Assembly (NCBI GenBank): GCA_013400975.1
Contig: WBMZ01006400.1
Coordinates: forward strand, 248,001 to 312,000
Length of the DNA stretch: 64,000 bases
Reading direction: 5' to 3'
Source: Atrichornis clamosus
Taxonomy: Eukaryota; Chordata; Aves; Passeriformes; Menuridae
In this document: piece after piece, positions 24,011 through 35,018 of the stretch
Numbering within the stretch: position 1 is the first letter of the stretch
Layout of the letters: each line of letters opens with the position of its first letter
The notes under the pieces: generated by a model
Databases searched by the model: none
Told to the model about the DNA's origin: nothing
The model's input: only the letters and a program-made list of their open reading frames with translations
Program-made: the position numbers and the translations under genes

Positions 24011-24884
24011 GGTAGGAAAGAACACTAAATAGAAAATTTTATCTCATCCTCTGAGGTTAAGTTGGTATCTAAGTAAGGTAGTTTAAAATCTGACCTCAGG
24101 GAAGAAGAACAATACAAAAACATTATTTTACATGTACCTGGTTTGCAGTTTCCAAAGTGTCTGCCATAAACCACCATCAGAAGGCAAATTCTGAGTAAGA
24201 GGGATTGTGTTTAGTACAGCAATTCATGTCATGATTAGCTTTCCCAAACAAATTATGATTTTATACATTTTTAAACAGCACATTGTTCAGTTGCTCCTCC
24301 TGCAGACACTTTCTGTATCAGAAATGGCTCCAGAGAGGAGCCAGAATGTCTGACTGCTCACACACAGACCCGCCAGGCTCAGAAGGCAAAACACAGAGGT
24401 TTCACTGCTTATGGCTTTGCATATCTGCTTAGGGCAGCATAGCTGTGTTTGTCCTGGTGTCTATCTGGGCTGTCTAGAAGCTGTCTTAACATATACTCTG
24501 ATCCTTCTGCTAAGAGGTGCATAGCATAACACTCGCAGGCAGAGTTCTGAAAGTAGGAAATTGAAAGATGCCAAACTGTGAAGAGTTGCACTATAATTAT
24601 AAATTACACATGCCAAACCCCACAGTCGTGTATATCAAGTGAGCTTAAAGTTGCTCATTAAAGCAAACAAAAGGAAAGGTTCTATTTACTGACTCTGATA
24701 GTTTCCCTTGGCTACCAAATTTAAATCAATAAGACCAAAGGGAATTTGCTGTTGCTGTTTTGATCCATTATAAAAATAATACACAAATCCCCATTCCCCT
24801 TAAGCAATCTAAACAATCTCAGAAGTAAGAAGATACAAATTTCCTGTATCTTTTATGTTTCCACTTGCAATGGTGCAGGACCAC
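24011..24884. other. Unique sequence with one perfect inverted repeat
   Basis: Apart from the inverted repeat TGGCTCC/GGAGCCA with a five-base spacer at 24325-24343, nothing was recognised. Confidence 0.55.
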
Positions 24885-24919
24885 TTTCTTTTTTCCTTTT
24901 TTTTTTCTTTTTTTTTTTT
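24885..24919. repeat. T-rich low-complexity run
   Basis: A run of T interrupted by single or paired C bases. It may be the reversed poly(A) tail of a decayed insertion, but no element body is recognisable on its 5' side and no target duplication was found. Confidence 0.85.
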
Positions 24920-25658
24920 AACTGTAGTATAATACAGAGAAAAATGTGACTGCAGAAAAAAAGTAGAGTCTAATAACCCCACCGCCTGATGCCTGAAATT
25001 ACTCTCCAGGAGAAAAGGCTTTCACTGGAAACACATCATTTCAAACTCCTTCTTCTTCAAAGACTTTAAGAACACCCCCTTCTCAAAGGAACTGTGGCTT
25101 AGATGTACACAACAATATGTTATCATCTTTACCTACAAGATGCTGGATATTCTTGTGTTACCAACTACTCTCCATTTCAGCAAAAGGCAACAGACTAAGA
25201 AAAAAGAGAGAAAAAACAACCCCAACACCCTAAAAACCCCAACACCCCTCAGCCTTCTTTGCTGGGTTCAAAGACGACCCAGTCAAACAATGACTTCTGT
25301 GAAGCTGTTAAGGAAGTAGTGAAATTAGTATCTTCCCTTTCATAGCAGCCACAGAGCTATCAGAAATAGGTGGGGCCACTCTTCCCATTGCACACAGACC
25401 AGCACAATATCCTGCACTTTCAGGCAATAACTAAGCCCAGCCTGTTGCTTCTAAAGAGCTGTGAATCCTGCCTACCCAAATTAAACAAATCTTGCTTTCC
25501 CAGCACAGTATGAGTTAGGTCTCACCTGGCCATTGAAGAAGGTTTAATCAGAAGAAAAACATCCCTCCAACAACAACAATTTTTTGGAAATGGTCCCAAA
25601 ACCCATACTGAATTAGGGGGTTTGAGCTGGAAAAGTTGAATCCATAATTTTCAATTAA
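24920..25658. other. Unique sequence with an A/C-rich run
   Basis: An A/C-rich low-complexity stretch at about 25198-25250 (CCCCAACACCC words). Nothing else was recognised. Confidence 0.55.
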
Positions 25659-25684
25659 TTTCACTTTCATAAAAATGAAAGTGA
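25659..25684. promoter_or_regulatory. Perfect inverted repeat containing an ISRE/IRF-like site
   Basis: TCACTTTCAT (25661-25670), a four-base AAAA loop and ATGAAAGTGA (25675-25684) form a perfect 10-bp inverted repeat. The minus strand at 25659-25668 reads GAAAGTGAAA, which fits the interferon-stimulated response core GAAANNGAAA bound by IRF proteins and PRDM1. No nearby gene is visible to link it to, so function is speculative. Confidence 0.3.
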
Positions 25685-26269
25685 CCACAGCACAGTCAAA
25701 ACTGAGCTTGGCATCTTGGTTGATACACTTTAGGTTTATTAGTGCAGCAACTAAACTTTAAACAGCAGCATGTTTGGGATGGATAGTCATCATTATCTAT
25801 TCAACTGGACACAAAATAATTTGTTACAGCCACTTGGTTTTATCATTACTTGATATTGAAAACTGACAAGCATCATAACTCACTGGCCTTTTGAAATCTC
25901 TTAATACTTTGATCCTTCAGAAGATTTGTTTTCAGTAAGTAATCTAGGCCTGGCCTGCTAGGCTTACAGTAATTAGTTTCCTAAGTGTATATACTACCTC
26001 CATGTGTCTTATGGCTAGAATGAAAATGATGAAAAGGCCCTGTCATGGTTCAAACTAATAGTTTCTCCAACCTCTTTGTGAATTCCCCAAGCATATCCTC
26101 CTCAGCTGCTACACTTCAAGGCTTTTATCTCAGGTAAATCACATGAAGCTTTCAGACCAGAAAATGCCCTCCTGATTAACCGTTCTTATCATGAGGGCAG
26201 CTCTCCAAACTTATTTATTTTTTTCTACCATCTACTGCCTCCTCCACATGCTGTATTCTGCTCTCTTTC
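25685..26269. other. Unique sequence, nothing recognised
   Basis: AT-rich with no long open frames or repeat signatures. Confidence 0.6.
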
Positions 26270-26540
26270 ATTACTGGCGCAGAACTCCTCAAACGGTGAG
26301 CCCCTGATTCCCTCTGTCCCTGGGCTCTGTGCTGACAAAATCCTCTCTGCCCCAGAGCCCTCTCCCTGCCTTTCCCAGACACCCACTCCTGCCTCCTCTG
26401 CCTTTGCTGTCCTGTGATCTGGCTCCAGTCTGATTTGACTTCTTTAGTGCCCCTGCACCCCTCACGGCTCATCCCTGCCCTGCTGCTGCCTCTCACACTC
26501 TGCTGGCACAACTCTCCCGTGGCACCAAGAAGGACCAACT
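26270..26540. other. GC-rich, pyrimidine-rich patch
   Basis: The plus strand is strongly C/T-rich with repeated CCTCTGCC, CCTGCC and CTGCTG words. A 107-codon minus-strand frame (26215-26538) is open because of the skewed composition, and its predicted protein is low-complexity in R, G and S. No repeat family was recognised. It is probably non-coding. Confidence 0.4.
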
Positions 26541-29500
26541 TTTATTCAAGAAACTGGAAACTGCTTTACAAGCTGGATCAGTTCCTTGATGTGTAACAGA
26601 CCACTTACACGAACATGAAAGATGAGAATAAATGTTGGTCCTGCTTAGGGTGGGTGAAATTACTGTTTCCAAATGAGATACCACAGCCCTGCTGTCTTTC
26701 ATCTCAGCATTTAAAACAAGGGACAAACATGCCTTGATTCAAATTCCAAGAGGACCTAACTTTTAAAAAAAGTCATTTTCCTCTGTATCCTCTTAACCGG
26801 GCTTGCAAATTGCTAAACTTATATGTAAAGCCACAAAAGACTAAGGGAAGTATTGTGTGAGTGCAGATATAGCCACCTTGCTCTCTTCCCCTTCTAGTGT
26901 CACTAGAACTACTCTAGAGTTACCCTACATTCCATAAGCACCTTCTGACCATTCAGAGAAATGGATAATTACAGTAATCCTAGTTTCACTTAAAATTCTT
27001 CACATACAGATTAAAATCTAAAGAAATCATAGAACAGATTATCATATCAGAACTTATACTTTCCTTCCATTTTGAATTCAAGCAGCTGTGACAATCCAAA
27101 GTTCAGTCGCCATCCTGCCAGGAAGATCTCCAAAAGTTTGTGATATGTTCTGTATTGGATGCTACTTCCCTCTAGTGTGCAGTCCTTGTAAAGCCCCAGT
27201 GATACCAAACTTCATAATCCCTAAAATTTACTCCAAAACAATAAGAGCTGCAAAGCTGTTGAGTCTTTAAAGCACACCACCTTGTAACATCATCTCACTT
27301 TGCAGACTGCCATCAGAATGTGGCCTAGCATCTTTTCCATCTTCAGAATACAGCCAGCATTCCAAAATATGATAGAGCAGGTATGAAGCTCAGGCAGAAA
27401 CTTCAACACAAGTTACCCTCATGACACTACAGAAAACCCTGACTAATGTATCATCCAGGATTTGTGCGAGAAGGTGGTCAGCAATAAGTAACTGATCATT
27501 CCTTTGATTCACTGCTCAGAAATTTGTAATAAAGTACTTTGTCAAGGGAAATTTAAAAAGCTTGTCAGAATTTGTTACAGTCTCACTCAAAAGGAGTGAT
27601 TGTTTCTGAGTGAATTTTCCACTAGTTAATGTACAAGTCTGCAGTAAACTAACACAAACATTTTGAGCATTATTTGAGTCAATCGAACACATTTATCATG
27701 CTGACAATTTGGCTTTTGCTTAAATTGTAGATAACTGACAATAAGCATTAGAGGAAAGATCTATTTCTGTCATTTCAAAGTACAATTGGGCTTCTGCCCT
27801 TCCTCTGACTGTTATGGGTATTATGAGGTACACTTTCAGAACCAGTTATTTAAACTGAGCATTCAAGTCCCACATTCACCTGCAAAAAGCAAGCATTAAA
27901 CTTTCCTCTTAGACAAACTCACAAAATCGTCTTAGAAAAGAAGTATCTTTTTCTCTTAAGTTTTAAAATCAACCCTAATGCACTATATGAACCTGCCCTT
28001 GGGCTCTAAGAGAGGGGAGTCCCTGCTTTCCCGCAACTTCAAGTGCTTTCCTAAGCAAAGGTGACATTATCTTAAAGTATGTTATCAGTTGTGCATACTG
28101 GCTGACTGCCAAGTAGCTAAACAGATACAGATTAATTTCTTCCTCTTCCCAGTCTTCTTTCATGGGCAACTCTCACATTCCCTGAAGTCCCAAGACTTCT
28201 CTTTAGCTGCTCTTCCACTAGTCTGTCAGTCATCCAGCTGCATCTGCCACAGCAACTCTTGGAGCAGGAGAGGAGCTGTGCAGCTGTACAGTTTTGTATC
28301 CTGGAGAGAACTGAACAATTTTAAGTAAACAAGTTTGATAACAACCATCAACATTGCAGTAACTAGACAGATGCTAAAATGTTAATAGCAAATAGATAGA
28401 AATGAACTGTACATAGATACACATGTATTCTTTTATTATTGATACTTGAATTTCCAGGATGACTGAGAAATCTGGGAACCCCAAAGTACAAGTGTATTCA
28501 TTAACAAGAATATATTAACGCAAACTGGAATCATTCTGGGGGAACAACAGTGAGAGTCTATGTTCTAAATAAATGTAAATCTGTCTCTGAAGAAAAATAT
28601 ACCCCAATGGTATTTCTGAGAACTCTTGCCTCACGATGAACAGATTATCTAAGCAATAATACATTGACAGAGAGGCTGCCTTCACTGAGAAAACCACTTA
28701 AACTCTTACAAGAATCATTTAATTTTAGCATGTGGGGAATCATTAGAGCTGATCAAAACTAATGGCATAAGCAAAGTCATCTCTGTGTTGACTTGAAGAA
28801 CACATCAGACTCCAACGAGCTGCACAGACACTTTTTTTCTGAATAGGGTATGCAGAATTGCACTTCTGCAAACTACAATTGTATTTCTTCTGTGCTGCTA
28901 CTTCTGTAAGCCTTTTGCTCCATTATTATTACCATCCAGGTTGGAATCCAGATGCACAAACGGCAGTAGCAGAGTGTGAGCACCCTCACACCTCCCAGGT
29001 ATAGGCTCACAGGGCATGACCATAGCAATACTGTCTCCTATTTTCCTAGTCACACTTTTAGTATCACAGTATTTTGTTAGTTTTGATAAAGAAAATTACA
29101 GTCTATGTTCTGCTGTTCTTATGTTGGCACCAAGGAGCTGAAGTCACGTTCGCTCAGACACCTTTGGGAGTTTTTGGTTTTGAACACTCTGTTATTAAGC
29201 CAATATCCTCTTCCACTTCCTCAAATCACTTTTTCTATTCTCTCACTGCAGGATCAGGAGAAGAAGCAAATATAATGGAATGCCTTTCAAATAATGTAAG
29301 ACACATCCCAAACAATCAAGTAAAAATTCTTTATACCTTATCAAAATATTAATAAACTGGGGGAGAACAAAGGCTGTTCTTTCCTCCCTTATCTGGTTCT
29401 CTGTCTCTGCTAATCTAGACTGTGGGAGTGAACAACTCTATTTCTACATTCATTACTAGTGCAAACTTCTGTACAACAGAGACAGGTGTAATCACTTTAT

Positions 29501-30924
29501 CTTTCCAAATCACTTTTCCCTACTCACATTTTGGGTGTAGTTAAGCCAGCTCTGATACCTTATCACATAAAGTCAGCTCCCACTCCTTTCCATTTTGAAG
29601 ACTTACTCTCACTTCTGAACAGAAGCTCACTGCAACCTAACTTTACTGAAACGGTCCAAGTTAAAAATAAACCTTTAAAAACCAGCCAAAATTAAAAGAA
29701 AGAAAGACTAAAAGGAGGGGAAAATGCACAGTTACATGACAAGTGTCTGGAAAATGGTGAGAAAATTTTCAGGCCATTTTGTAGCTGAAGTCAAATACAC
29801 CTGATAGATAAAATAGTTCTTTTAGGCACTGACAACACTTGTTTAAATACCTGGTATAATGAGGCCCCAGTCACCCATGGGAGTATTAGGTATCATAATA
29901 CAAATAATTAAAAACTAAAAGAGAATTAACTGCTTAAATCTTCAGGGTTCCTTTCCTGTGAGGTTCCTTTTTCTTGTATTGGTTCACCAGCAAGAACCTT
30001 AGATTACTGAATCCTTAACTTGTTTTTCAGCAATGTAGCAGAAATGTTTAATTCTTGTCACACATTAAATACTGAAAATTGTGATTTATAGAATATAAAC
30101 CATAATAGAATATAAACCTTAACACTATAGACCTGTTTGAATGGGTGTATTGCATTCAGCCTTGATCTTTATATTAAAAAAAATTATCTTCTTTTCTCAT
30201 TAAAACCCCAGGGTCTGTTTGGGTTATGTCTGTGGATATGTAGTTAACAAAACTAATAGCTCTGTAATGACAGGAACTCGTCAAAAATTATTATACCTTA
30301 CTCCTCATGCCTATATTTAACATCCTATGGTATTATCACAATTGTATTTTCATGTATTTTTTTGCATGAGTTTCTAATAAAGAACCATGCACAGACTTGT
30401 AATGGCAATGAATTTACAGATGTCCATCTGTCTCCTTTTTTATCCATTCAAAGTGTTTCCAGCCTCTGGCTGTGCCTGAGGCAAAGTTATATCATCTTGA
30501 CACAAAGAAATACCAAGTCTTGCCTTGGAGATTTCCCTTGCTTGAAAGCAGCAGGACTGTAAAAGCTCTGCGGAGTTATAATTAAAAATGTATCAATTAG
30601 TTACACAGTCAACTAAAAGTAAATGACCGTTCAGACTTTTCATCCACATCGCAAGCCTCTCCTTGTTCATCTGCATTTGTAATTTTAAATTACTGATTAA
30701 AATGCTGTGCTCCTTGCAGAAAATCATACCAAGTGTGTCTTAAATGCCCCCAAGGACTACTAATCTATGAACCTTACGTGCCATTTGTTATGTATATGTT
30801 TTACATACATTTGAAAAGACATCAATTGAGATGCACATTTTCTGACCACTGCTTTGGGCAGCTGAATACAACATCTCTCTCTAGAAATGCTAATATCATT
30901 TTAATAACAGACATGAAATTGAAA
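26541..30924. other. AT-rich unique sequence
   Basis: No gene was recognised. At 29251 a good 3' splice-site-like sequence (TCTATTCTCTCACTGCAG) is followed 44 bp later by AAT|GTAAGA, but so short a segment is weak evidence for an exon. Open frames reach 92 codons (29074-29352) without recognisable domains. Confidence 0.55.
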
Positions 30925-31520
30925 TTTTAATTAAAGAATGCTTCTTTTTTATTATCTGATCCTTTTTGATATGTATACAAATGTGGAATATAATTAGACA
31001 CATTGTAATTAAAGAAATAATTAGCACTGCATGCTGGTAGCACAAACATTTAGGGCAATTTCAAGCTTTTACCACCATGTCACATCAGCAAATTCCCTCC
31101 CTCATGCAAAGTTTGCTCAACAAAATCACCATCTCTTTAGTCATTTAAAATGAATAAGATATATTAACAAGAAAATGAACATTTTATCTTGTTGGGAAGG
31201 GAAATAAAATGATTCCTGCATAAATTAAACTGCAGAAATCAGTTCTACTTGAACAAATAAGAGCAAATAAGTTACTTTTTATGGACAGCCTTATTTTATT
31301 TTAATTAAATGACAGACTCAACCCACTGCAAATAATTGTGGTGTTAATCTCACTACATTAATTTGAGCAGAAACTGAAGAAAAACTGGTCAATGTTAATC
31401 AAGTGCCTTGGAAAAAGAGAGTACTTTTTGACAGACTTGCATAATGGATGAAGCACAAAATGAGATAATTGGGAGATGTTTGTACTAGAGGGTGCAAAGT
31501 TTGTAATTACAGGTAAAAAG
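30925..31520. promoter_or_regulatory. Candidate conserved enhancer, rich in homeodomain sites
   Basis: At least five TAATTA or ATTA-type homeodomain cores occur (about 30928, 30992, 31006, 31018, 31302 and 31505). They lie in sequence that is AT-rich but otherwise complex, without microsatellites, repeat families or open frames. Clustered homeodomain cores in repeat-free, gene-poor DNA are typical of vertebrate developmental enhancers. No alignment was possible, and AT-rich DNA gives some TAATTA by chance. Confidence 0.3.
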
Positions 31521-34500
31521 TTTCATTATACCCTTACATTAAGTCCTTTTCATGCACGACCATGGTGTGCTCACAGAAAAACTCAGCAATGGAGGGGTTT
31601 GGTATCAGCTATTTAAAACTGCGCTTACTTTATTATGTTAATGAAGGCCTTGGTCAACAGACTTTCACCTTAGGCAATCTTCAGTAAACTAAATTAACAA
31701 AACAAAAGAAGAAGGTTTAAAATTTTCCATGTATTATTTTGCTTATAATATACACACAAAGTATGTAAACTGAAGTGATGATTATTTAAATCTAACCTAG
31801 AAAGCTCTAAATCTGAATATTTACTTTTTCTTTTACAATGAACCCTACCACTACTGCCAAAATACATAAAAATAAAAACTCAGAGCACCCTGCAGAAAGC
31901 AGCAACATAGAGACAGTATTTTCACAGGAAAGTAAATTACTTGGATTACTTGGTGGATGATACAGTCTGACATTATCTGAAGAAAGTAGAAAACCTAGAG
32001 ATGGTCTAAAGACCCCATCTTAGAAGAAAAATTTTCCCCAGGAGAGTGAGAGCCCTTCTCCTGTCATTAAGAGGTTTTGATCACACTCCTTACTCACAGA
32101 TTCTGGGCAACACTGAGATATTTGCCCTATTTTCACCTTCTCTATTCATAGGACAAGATAAGCAATACGAAAACCTTAGAATGTTATTTTATGTATAATT
32201 TTAACGTGGATTTGAAACAATTTTCCTAATACGAAACCAGAAGGAACTCTTCCTTTTAATAATCATATTCTGTTTTCCAATATCTTATAAGGTTAACATA
32301 TGAAAAAATGAGACCCAAATCATAACAGCAAACAGCCCAGAGGAAGTTTGCATTTTTGACCAAGCACTGGAACGTGAGTTCCAACAGTATAAAACTGGAA
32401 TTATTGTAGTGAAAAGCAACATGTCAAAGTGCAGATCTTGTTCCAACCACAGATTTGATTCAGTAAATTGAATTATTCTTCAGAAGCTGCAACCAACTTG
32501 ATAAATTTTAGAAGTAATCTTTAAAAAGAAAATTTATAAAAGAAAAACAAATGAAGCTGAAGAAATGGATGTCTAGGTCTAGACCTGAATTAATTTCCAA
32601 GGATTCAACAAAGAAATTTTGGATAACTTTATAACCTCTTAACTGCTGTAAACTCAGCTCTTGTTCATCTCTAGTTCCTCTCATAAGACAAGAATGTAAC
32701 ATCTGAGAGATTCAGAAGTCTTTGCATGGGGAGAATTCAACAAATTTTGCAAAAATCTTGAAAAAATTACCAGTAACATAATCAACATAATAAACTAATC
32801 ACATGGTAGTAATGACACTTTCAGCTGTGAGGAGCAACAGTTTGCTAACTTGTATCTAACTTTTAACAGCCCAGCAAAGCAGGCCACATCCTTCAGCCCA
32901 GGGCTACCTTCCTCAGACTTTTGGATTACTTTTTCACCCTTTCTCATGATTTTCTGCCCATCTAAGAAGGTACACATCTGTTGCCATCAACATCTAAATT
33001 GCACATCAGAGTTTCTGATTAAAAAAAAATGTCATAGCAGTAAGAGACTGTTTTGAAAGCAGGCCAATTTGTCAGTAAACTGTAAGCTTTATTATGATAA
33101 AACCCTAACAAATTGAACCCGCATCTCATTGACTGAAAGCATGATGACTGCAGCAATATTCCTCTTCCAGAGGAATGCTTATCTATGGGGGGAAAATGAT
33201 AGAACTTTACCTGAGATGTGCCACTAATATTACCACTAACTATATTTATTAAAGTTTATTTATTAAAGAATGTCTGAAAAAACACATTTCCACCTTCAAC
33301 TATGTTGTTCTGATTAAGTTACTATGCTAATGAATTCTGTTAATTTTAGCTTTTCTCTATACAGAACTGCACTTTAATTCAAAGACAGAAAAATGTTTTA
33401 TCTTGGATTTATTTTCATTGGCTTGCAACTTTCCATTCCATCCAGTAGAATAATCTGTAAATTGAACTCTCTCTTAACCTGCTCTACACTTTGAGCAAAT
33501 TTAGAAGGAATATTAAAGAACTTCTCTGCTGTTATTGAGCTTGCCAGGCTTAGCTTTTATTTCTAAAGAAATTCATTGTGTTTCTATAGACTGTTGGAAA
33601 CTTAATTATAGAAAGCACAGAGAAAAGTCTGCTCTGCAATACATGACACAAAGTATTATAGTGATAGCATTAATTAATGAAGGCAAAGATCACATTAGGA
33701 TTTCCAATCACTTCACACTTCTTACAGAAGCAATTTGGTGCTCTCAGCCAACATCCCAATCTCACCCTGCTTTCAAGTGAGGTCCTGCAGCTGTGCAATA
33801 AAAGTTCCCTGGCAAGGGTGAAAGGACACAAGCACAGTCTGCAACCACTGTCCTGCCCCAGCACACCTGCACACACGTGCTGCTGTAAGACAGCACAGCA
33901 AACGTGATCTTAACTCTCGGACAGCCTTCCTCCTGCTCCTTGTGCTTCTGGAGAGGTGTTTAGGGAATGTCTGTTGCCAAACGTGTGGATAATTTGCTTT
34001 GATCGGGGTATCACCCTCAGACCCTCTAACTTTGGTACATATGAAACTGTCAAGAGAAACTATAAGTCTTGAACCATCAATAAATTCAAATAAGCCATGC
34101 AAGCACGTATCCTTGGAATCTTAAAAATCACATATTTTTCTATCTCAAATGCTTTTTTTGGAACTAAAACAGCATGCATTGGAATAACATCCATCTTATA
34201 GCATACAAAATAGGTGGAAGGTGGAAGTCTAAGATGATAGCATAATTTCTTTTTGAAAGCATGTCTATCATAGAAAAATTTACAGACAAAATGATACTAT
34301 CAATATAACTTGAAAAAAAATTACTAGTTTTGAGACTCAAATAGCTCTTCTTTCTTTATTCAGTCCAGCCTGCTTGATTTTCTCCTGTGATGGTAATATA
34401 TAATTTCTAATAAAATAAACAACACAAAACCAATTTCAAAATGCTCTTTAAATATCATATAAGTCAGTAAAACTGTTTCCAAAAGTATTTTAGATCACAG

Positions 34501-34775
34501 TTTTGACCCTAACTCAGAGAAATCCTAAAAGACAATTCTCAAACTCAGATATCAAAGTAAATATTATATAATAATTATTTACTTTGAATGTAAAGTATCA
34601 ACTCGATGTAGTGATATCATTGTGACATCTCATGTGGCTTCTTTCTAAATGGTATTGTACAGTTTAAATTTACAAATATATATATTCCATGAAATTAAAA
34701 CCTTTGAAATGATTTAATATTGGATAGTGTTTACTAAATGTATGGACTAGGGAGGCAGCAAATATATTTTATGAG
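31521..34775. other. AT-rich unique sequence
   Basis: No repeat family or gene was recognised. A modestly GC-rich stretch at about 33770-33960 carries short open frames on both strands (76 codons plus, 109 codons minus) with no recognisable motif. Confidence 0.55.
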
Positions 34776-35018
34776 ATGATGGCCAAAGAGGCTAATAAGA
34801 AATACAACGAAGCAACTTGTCTGCAACAAGTTAATGGACCCTTGACCGATGCAAATCGGAGCAAAATGAAATCCCTACACGAAGAGATCCTTTCCTGTCT
34901 GCTGGTTCTCTTCAGAACCCCCGGAGCTGACTCTACACCTGATGCTGTGGCTGTTTTTCCTGCCAAGTCACACTGTACCACGCAACTGCTTGCCAAACCA
35001 GCTTGGTTTGATAAATAG
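34776..35018 (+). other. Open, compositionally distinct 240-bp block (possible exon or conserved element)
   Basis: An 80-codon plus-strand frame runs from an ATG at 34776 to a stop near 35018, in a block richer in G/C than its AT-rich flanks. The predicted peptide starts with a charged, Lys/Asn/Glu-rich helix-like stretch and resembles no known family. The opposite strand is open over the same span (85 codons, 34769-35026). There is no clear promoter or polyadenylation signal. It may be a chance frame, a lncRNA exon or a conserved element. Confidence 0.15.
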
